Assembly: GCF_035825295.1 (NCBI RefSeq)
Contig: NZ_JAYMGI010000002.1
Location: 4,531,001 to 4,595,000 of the forward strand
Origin: Actinacidiphila sp. DG2A-62
Lineage (GTDB): Bacteria; Actinomycetota; Actinomycetes; Streptomycetales; Streptomycetaceae
Length of the DNA stretch: 64,000 nucleotides
Reading direction: 5' to 3'
Shown: in pieces, positions 60,055 to 64,000 of the stretch
How positions within the stretch are numbered: position 1 is the stretch's first letter
Layout of the letters: the number at the start of each line of letters is the position of its first letter
Notes under the pieces: generated by a model
Database searches by the model: none
Told to the model about the DNA's origin: nothing
Seen by the model: the letters and a program-made list of their open reading frames with translations, nothing else
Position numbers and translations under genes: made by a program

Positions 60055-61017
60055 TCAGCGGGGCGTGCGGGCGCGGCGGCGGCCGGCCAGCCCGGCGGCG
60101 GTGAGCGCGAGGAAGGCGACGGCGCAGAAGACCTCGCGGCGGCCCTCGGCGGTCCGCAGGCTCGGCGCTACGGTCCGCAGGGCCGGGGCGGCGGCGTCGG
60201 CCGCGGCGGTACGGGCGTGCGGGCGCGGGGCCGGGCGCGCGGGCGTGGGGGGTACGGCGGCGTACGGGGGTGCGGTGGGGAGGCGGTCGAGAGGGAGGCT
60301 CTGGGGGAGGCCGAGCGGGGAGCCGGACGGCGGGTCCGGGGGCGCGCCCGGGGACGTGCCGGAGGGGTCGGCCGCGCCGGGGGCCGAGCCCGCGGACGGG
60401 GTCGCCGTACCGGCGGCGGGCGCCGCGGCGGGGGCGTCGGGGCAGTCGGCGGCGACGGTGAAGTCGCGGTGGCCGGACGCGGCGGGCGGACCGGGGGTGG
60501 TCCAGGCCAGGCGGTAGGCGCCGGCGGGCAGCGCGAGGTTCTCCGTCACGCCCTGCGCGTCGGGGCCGACGGTGATCGTGTCGGCGAGCGCGGGGGCCGG
60601 TTCCGCGTCTGCGCGTGCGCTCGGGCCGGTGGGTGAGCCAGGGGGCGCGGCCGTGCTCGGCCTCATGCCCGCACCTGCGCCGGTGCCCGCACCTGCGCCC
60701 GCCCCCGGAACGGCCGCGCGGGCGGTGACCGTCCAGTCGATGCGCCGGCCCGGGGCGAAGCCGAACGCGTCCAGGTAGAAGACGCACACCTGCGCCGCCT
60801 CGGCCCGCGTGCCGGGCGGCGCCGAGTCCGCGTGCACCTCGACGTCGCCGCCGCTCGCCGCGGCGGCCGGGACCGCGGACAGGGGCGTCCGGGACGCGGG
60901 CGCCGACGTGGACGTGGACGCGGACGCGGACGCGAGGGTCGCGGGCGCCCCCGCGGCGAGGAGGCAGCCGGCGGCGAGGGTCGCCGCCGCGGGACCGTAA
61001 CCGTGCAATCGCCTCAT
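60055..61017 (-). CDS. Secreted, C-terminally membrane-anchored hypothetical protein
   Basis: 320 aa from ATG 61017 (MRRLHGYGPAAATLAAGCLLAAG). A signal peptide, then a beta-rich part split by an Ala/Gly insert (VCVFYLDAFGFAPGRRIDWTV ... ALADTITVGPDAQGVTENLALPAGAYRLAW ... HRDFTVAADCPDA), a Pro/Ala-rich stalk of ~100 residues, and a C-terminal TM (VFCAVAFLALTAAGLAG) with RRRAR. The layout is that of a cell-surface protein held by a C-terminal helix; no LPxTG/LAxTG sortase motif is seen. Function unknown; this pattern is frequent in Streptomyces. Confidence 0.72.
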   Translation of the reverse strand: MRRLHGYGPAAATLAAGCLLAAGAPATLASASASTSTSAPASRTPLSAVPAAAASGGDVEVHADSAPPGTRAEAAQVCVFYLDAFGFAPGRRIDWTVTARAAVPGAGAGAGTGAGAGMRPSTAAPPGSPTGPSARADAEPAPALADTITVGPDAQGVTENLALPAGAYRLAWTTPGPPAASGHRDFTVAADCPDAPAAAPAAGTATPSAGSAPGAADPSGTSPGAPPDPPSGSPLGLPQSLPLDRLPTAPPYAAVPPTPARPAPRPHARTAAADAAAPALRTVAPSLRTAEGRREVFCAVAFLALTAAGLAGRRRARTPR

Positions 61018-61189
61018 TCCGTACATATAACAATCGGCTGATACGCCCATCGTCGCGCCGCGCCGCCGGCCCCGGGTTTCCGATCCGCCTCACGGGTTAG
61101 CCGTGCGATATGACGCAATCGCGCCGTATCGCGGCCCCCGGCACGTGCCGGGACCCTGCGGACGGCGCGGTGGACGGAGGTGAGGCGAC

Positions 61190-61597
61190 GTGGCGCACGC
61201 GCACGTGAACGGTGCCGACCGCTCGGTGGGCACACTCGTCAAGCAGGGAACCGAGCAGCTCTCGCAGCTCGTGCACCAGGAGCTGAAGCTGGCGCAGGCG
61301 GAGCTGGCGCAGAAGGGCAAACGGGCGGGCGTCGGCGGCGGGCTCTTCGGCGCGGCGGCGCTGCTCGCGTTCTTCGGCCTCGCCGCCTTCGTCACGGCGG
61401 CGATCGTGGCCGTGGCGATACCGCTCCCGCTGTGGGCGGCGGCCCTGATCGTCGGCGGCGGCCTGCTGCTGTGCGCGGGCCTGCTCGCGCTGGCCGGCCG
61501 CGGCCAGGTGAAGCGCGCGGTGCCGCCGGTGCCGGGCGAGGCGGTCGACAGCATGCGGCACGACCTGGAGGCGATCAGGGAAAGGGCGAAGCGATGA
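61190..61597 (+). CDS. Phage-holin-family (DUF1469) membrane protein
   Basis: 135 aa from GTG 61190 with GGAGGTGAGG upstream. SVGTLVKQGTEQLSQLVHQELKLAQAELAQKGKRAG is the amphipathic opening of PF07332, followed by two TMs (LFGAAALLAFFGLAAFVTAAIV and AAALIVGGGLLLCAGLLAL). Despite the name, these are ordinary actinobacterial membrane proteins, usually next to a DUF3618 gene as here, and not a prophage sign. ATGA overlap with the next gene. Confidence 0.9.
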   Translation: MAHAHVNGADRSVGTLVKQGTEQLSQLVHQELKLAQAELAQKGKRAGVGGGLFGAAALLAFFGLAAFVTAAIVAVAIPLPLWAAALIVGGGLLLCAGLLALAGRGQVKRAVPPVPGEAVDSMRHDLEAIRERAKR

Positions 61598-62031
61598 CGC
61601 GCGAGGACCCCACGCTGGCGGAGCTGGAGCGGCAGATCGAGCAGACGCGCGAGGAGCTGGGGCGCACCGTCGAGGAGCTCGCGGCCAAGGCGGACGTCCC
61701 GGCACGCGCGAAGGCGAAGGCCACGGAGACCGCGGAGCGCTTCCGGGAGTCGGCGCGGCGCGTGACACGGCACCGCGCGTCGTCCCCGGCCGCGGTGGCG
61801 GGCGGCGCGGACCGGGAGGCGTCCGGCGGCGCGGCGGCCGCCGGGGTGGGCCGGGAGGCGTCCCTGGCCGCGGCCGTGGACGGGGTCGCCCCGGAGGAGT
61901 CCGGCTCGCACCTGGCGCAGGCGCCGCTCTCCCCCGCTCCCGACCCGGCCCGGCGTGCCTACGGGGCCGCGGCTCTCGCCCTGACCGCCGCGACCGCCGG
62001 CGCCGCCGTCTGGGCGGCCCGCCGCTCCTGA
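61594..62031 (+). CDS. DUF3618 protein
   Basis: 145 aa from ATG 61594. LAELERQIEQTREELGRTVEELAAKADVPARAK is the DUF3618 helix. The usual C-terminal TM is near the end (YGAAALALTAATAGAAVWAARRS), and about 60 Ala/Gly-rich residues between are longer than typical. Overlaps and probably interacts with the holin-like partner; envelope-associated, function unknown. Confidence 0.88.
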   Translation: MTREDPTLAELERQIEQTREELGRTVEELAAKADVPARAKAKATETAERFRESARRVTRHRASSPAAVAGGADREASGGAAAAGVGREASLAAAVDGVAPEESGSHLAQAPLSPAPDPARRAYGAAALALTAATAGAAVWAARRS

Positions 62032-62053
62032 CCCGGCGCCGGGCGTCGCGCGC

Positions 62054-63388
62054 TCACGCCGCGAGCTTGGGGGCGATGGCTCGCGCGCGCTCGTAGAGGT
62101 GGCGGGCGGTGGGGTTCTTGAGGTGCGGGCGGATCAGGCGGAACATCTCGGCGATCCGCTGGTCGGCGCGGCCGGACTGTACGAGGGGGAAGTCGTCCAG
62201 TGCGGTGTGCCACGTCGCGCAGGCTGCTTCGAGGTGGCCTATGGCGAATTGGCGCTCTGCCAGAAGACCACGTTCCTTTACCCGTGTGCGTCGGTAGATG
62301 CTGTAGCGGAGTTTGTCGGACTGCTGCATCGCCTCGACTGCGCCACGCATGTCGCCGAGTTCGAACCGGACTTGGCTGGTGTGGTAGTTCAGTGCCGCCG
62401 GGTCGTACGAGCCGAATGCCTTCTCCCGGGACTCGGCCTTTTCCATCGCGGCGTCGGCTTCACGCAAATACCGCAAGGCGTTGGCGCGGTCGCCCACTTG
62501 CGCCGACGCGTGGGCCTGCTGCCCGGCGAGGAACGCGCGCATCCGCGGGCCGGCCTGCGGAGAAGCCGCCGCAGCGGCGTCGGCGAGGCGAAGCGCCTCC
62601 GGGCCATGCCGCAGATCCACCGCTTGAACGCTCATGCCTCTCAGCGTGGTGCAGAACGTGAGGTGATCTTCCGCGGCGCCGGCTAGTTCCAGCGCCTTCA
62701 GGTAATAGCGCTGGGCGATTCCGTGGACGCCTTCGTCCACCGCCATGTACCCCGTCAAATAGCACAGGTCCGACGCGGCCGACATCATCGCTTTCCGCGT
62801 CGCTTCGGAGGCGTCCGCTTTCAGATACGGCGCAACCGTGTTGACCAGGAAGGCGGCTGCCATCGGGCGGGCGTGCCGTCCGCCGAACTGGTCGTCCAGC
62901 TGGGAAATCTGCTCCGTCATCGCGACGACCATGTCCACCTCGGGCATCCCGATGCGCCGCGTCTGCCCGGTCGCAACAGCTTCCATCCGGCCGACGACTT
63001 CCGGCCAGCCGGGGACGGCGAGTGCCACGGAGAAGAGCGACGCGCCGACGACGCTCCTGCGCGTCGGGCTCATGTCCTGCTCGCCCAGGTCGAGCAGCCC
63101 GTCGACCGTTCCCGCGGCGGGGGAATCGCCCGGGGGCTGCGGGAAGCCCGCCTGTGCGTGGGTGACGGGCCGGCGCAGGCGACGGGACAGCGCTTCCAGG
63201 ATGAGCGGCTGCACTTCCGTCTTGGGCATGTGGCCGTCCAGCCACTGGTGCACGGAGGGGCCCTGGTAACGGGTGGGCGTTCCGCGTTCCGTGGCGATCC
63301 TGTTGACCTCTTGGGCGAATCTCCGCTGTGTCCAGCCGCTCTCCCGGTACAGCCGGGTCAGGCCCTCGTTGGGCTGCCTGTCACCCAT
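62054..63388 (-). CDS. XRE-type regulator with TPR-like C-terminal domain
   Basis: 444 aa from ATG 63388 (MGDRQPNEGLTRLYRESGW) with GGGGAGCAGG upstream. HTH: WTQRRFAQEVNRIATERG, SVHQWLDGHMP. After a linker with MSPTRRSVVGASLFSVALAVPGW, the remaining ~290 residues are helical TPR-like repeats (AAFLVNTVAPYL, LGDMRGAVEAMQQSD, RQFAIGHLEAACATW). Such regulators in Streptomyces resemble BldD-independent signalling proteins paired with RsbW-like ATPases. It is divergent from the ATPase at 63541 across 152 bases. GC content is lower than in neighbours. Confidence 0.88.
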   Translation of the reverse strand: MGDRQPNEGLTRLYRESGWTQRRFAQEVNRIATERGTPTRYQGPSVHQWLDGHMPKTEVQPLILEALSRRLRRPVTHAQAGFPQPPGDSPAAGTVDGLLDLGEQDMSPTRRSVVGASLFSVALAVPGWPEVVGRMEAVATGQTRRIGMPEVDMVVAMTEQISQLDDQFGGRHARPMAAAFLVNTVAPYLKADASEATRKAMMSAASDLCYLTGYMAVDEGVHGIAQRYYLKALELAGAAEDHLTFCTTLRGMSVQAVDLRHGPEALRLADAAAAASPQAGPRMRAFLAGQQAHASAQVGDRANALRYLREADAAMEKAESREKAFGSYDPAALNYHTSQVRFELGDMRGAVEAMQQSDKLRYSIYRRTRVKERGLLAERQFAIGHLEAACATWHTALDDFPLVQSGRADQRIAEMFRLIRPHLKNPTARHLYERARAIAPKLAA

Positions 63389-63540
63389 GTGCGCCTGCTC
63401 CCCGCGTTTAGCGCTCTTACGGACCGCCTTCTCCGTAACGGTACCGCGCTGCGTAACAGACCGGTTGCCTAGAGCAAGACAGACCCCCGCGACCGCGTGA
63501 CCGGCCCGGGGGCATGGCCGACGCCGCAAGGAGCGCCGAC

Positions 63541-64000
63541 GTGGAACACCGTATCGTCCAGCTGTTCGTCCCTGGGGCAGAGAGCGTGGTGAGGACGTGG
63601 CCGCCGACGCCGCGGTCCGTTGCGCGGGCGCGGCGGATGCTGCTCGCGCAGTTGGAGCCGTGGGGGTTGTCGCGGCTCGCGGACGACGCGGCGCTCGTGG
63701 TCTCGGAGTTGGTGACCAACGCCGTCGCGCACGCGCGTCCGCCGTACCGGAACGTGATCGCGACGCGGTTCGAGCGGCTGGCGGACGGTGTGCGGATCGA
63801 GGTGCACGACGCCTCCGAGCGGATGCCGGTGTTCCGCGGCGGCGCGCCGGACGACGCCGCGTCGGGGCGGGGGCTCGTGCTCGTCGACGCGCTCACCGAG
63901 GGGCAGTGGGGTGTGCGGGACCGGGAAGAACCGGGGAAGGTCGTGTGGGCGGTCCTTTCCGGCGCTCGCCCGTCGCAGGCGGACCGGCCGCGGGGGGCGA
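63541..64000 (+). CDS. RsbW-like ATP-binding protein, cut by window end
   Basis: At least 153 codons from GTG 63541, with AGGAG 9 bases upstream, and no stop before the window ends. N-box VVSELVTNAVAHARPP, G1 EVHDAS, G2 ASGRGLVLVDAL, then GKVVWAVLSG. It is a close paralogue of the gene at 23474: VVRTWPP and FERLADGVRI match and the DNA there is nearly identical, but this copy keeps the GxGLxLV helix. It is paired with the divergent XRE-TPR gene, presumably as regulator and anti-sigma/kinase partner. Confidence 0.85.
   Translation, partial: MEHRIVQLFVPGAESVVRTWPPTPRSVARARRMLLAQLEPWGLSRLADDAALVVSELVTNAVAHARPPYRNVIATRFERLADGVRIEVHDASERMPVFRGGAPDDAASGRGLVLVDALTEGQWGVRDREEPGKVVWAVLSGARPSQADRPRGA

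Noticed and set aside
60055-61017. Sortase-anchored protein
   Set aside because: A C-terminal TM and Arg tail are present, but no LPxTG or LAxTG motif precedes them.
61190-61597. Holin-like gene as a prophage remnant
   Set aside because: The DUF1469/DUF3618 pair is a standard chromosomal pair in actinobacteria; no other phage genes, integrase or attachment sites are seen.

Overview
The window is very GC-rich, densely packed actinomycete chromosome. It carries a conservon, bkd genes, DUF397/XRE/ATPase modules, a SpoIIE-type phosphatase, mycothiol- and F420-linked families, many GTG starts and four-base gene overlaps, so it is almost certainly Streptomyces or a close relative. From memory, the order kinase - bkdABC - GntR/MFS on one side and PP2C - aspS - sigma factor - metG on the other resembles the SCO382x-SCO379x part of the S. 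coelicolor core. I saw no tRNA, rRNA, CRISPR array, integrase or transposase.

Region by region. 1-8.3 kb: two divergent Ser/Thr kinases, an aminoglycoside-phosphotransferase-like protein, and the three-gene branched-chain 2-oxoacid dehydrogenase operon (E1alpha, E1beta, E2) closed by a long hairpin. 8.4-14.1 kb: a tiny membrane protein, two tandem secreted paralogues that look like the C-terminal half of subtilases without the protease, then a GntR/MFS pair. 14.3-19.5 kb: a complete conservon cvnABCDE whose P450 has lost the ExxR arginine. 19.9-26.9 kb: a DinB/mycothiol enzyme, a nitrilase-family amidase, a TetR regulator, a decayed regulator next to an RsbW-like ATPase, an endonuclease/phosphatase-fold protein, a pirin and an SseB-like protein. 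27-34 kb: a FadE-type acyl-CoA dehydrogenase, M18 aminopeptidase, RDD protein, thioredoxin-NHL protein and LURP-one protein. 34-44.4 kb: a PP2C phosphatase, aspS, an ECF sigma factor with a membrane partner, an L,D-transpeptidase, metG, and a DUF397/ATPase/XRE module flanked by two 12-bp-periodic palindrome arrays. 44.6-48.7 kb: a STAS protein with Cys at the phosphorylation site, an LCP protein, a PPOX enzyme, DUF2277 and a GH46 chitosanase with a CsnR-like box. 48.8-58.4 kb: an alpha/beta hydrolase, a lipoprotein divergent from a MacAB-type exporter, a DUF5666-like protein and a two-component system. 58.5-64 kb: an aldo/keto reductase, an sIHF-like remnant, a cell-surface protein, a holin-like/DUF3618 pair, and an XRE-TPR regulator divergent from an ATPase cut by the window end.

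Signalling dominates: Ser/Thr kinases, PP2C, RsbW-like ATPases, a STAS protein, a sigma factor, a two-component system and the conservon. The bkd operon and fadE serve branched-chain and fatty acid oxidation; bkd also supplies primers for branched fatty acids.

Four otherwise well-conserved genes (E2, one secreted paralogue, M18 aminopeptidase, sensor kinase) are each broken by a single-base indel, in or beside C/G runs where this can be pinpointed. This looks more like residual sequencing error than true gene decay and should be settled before calling them pseudogenes.
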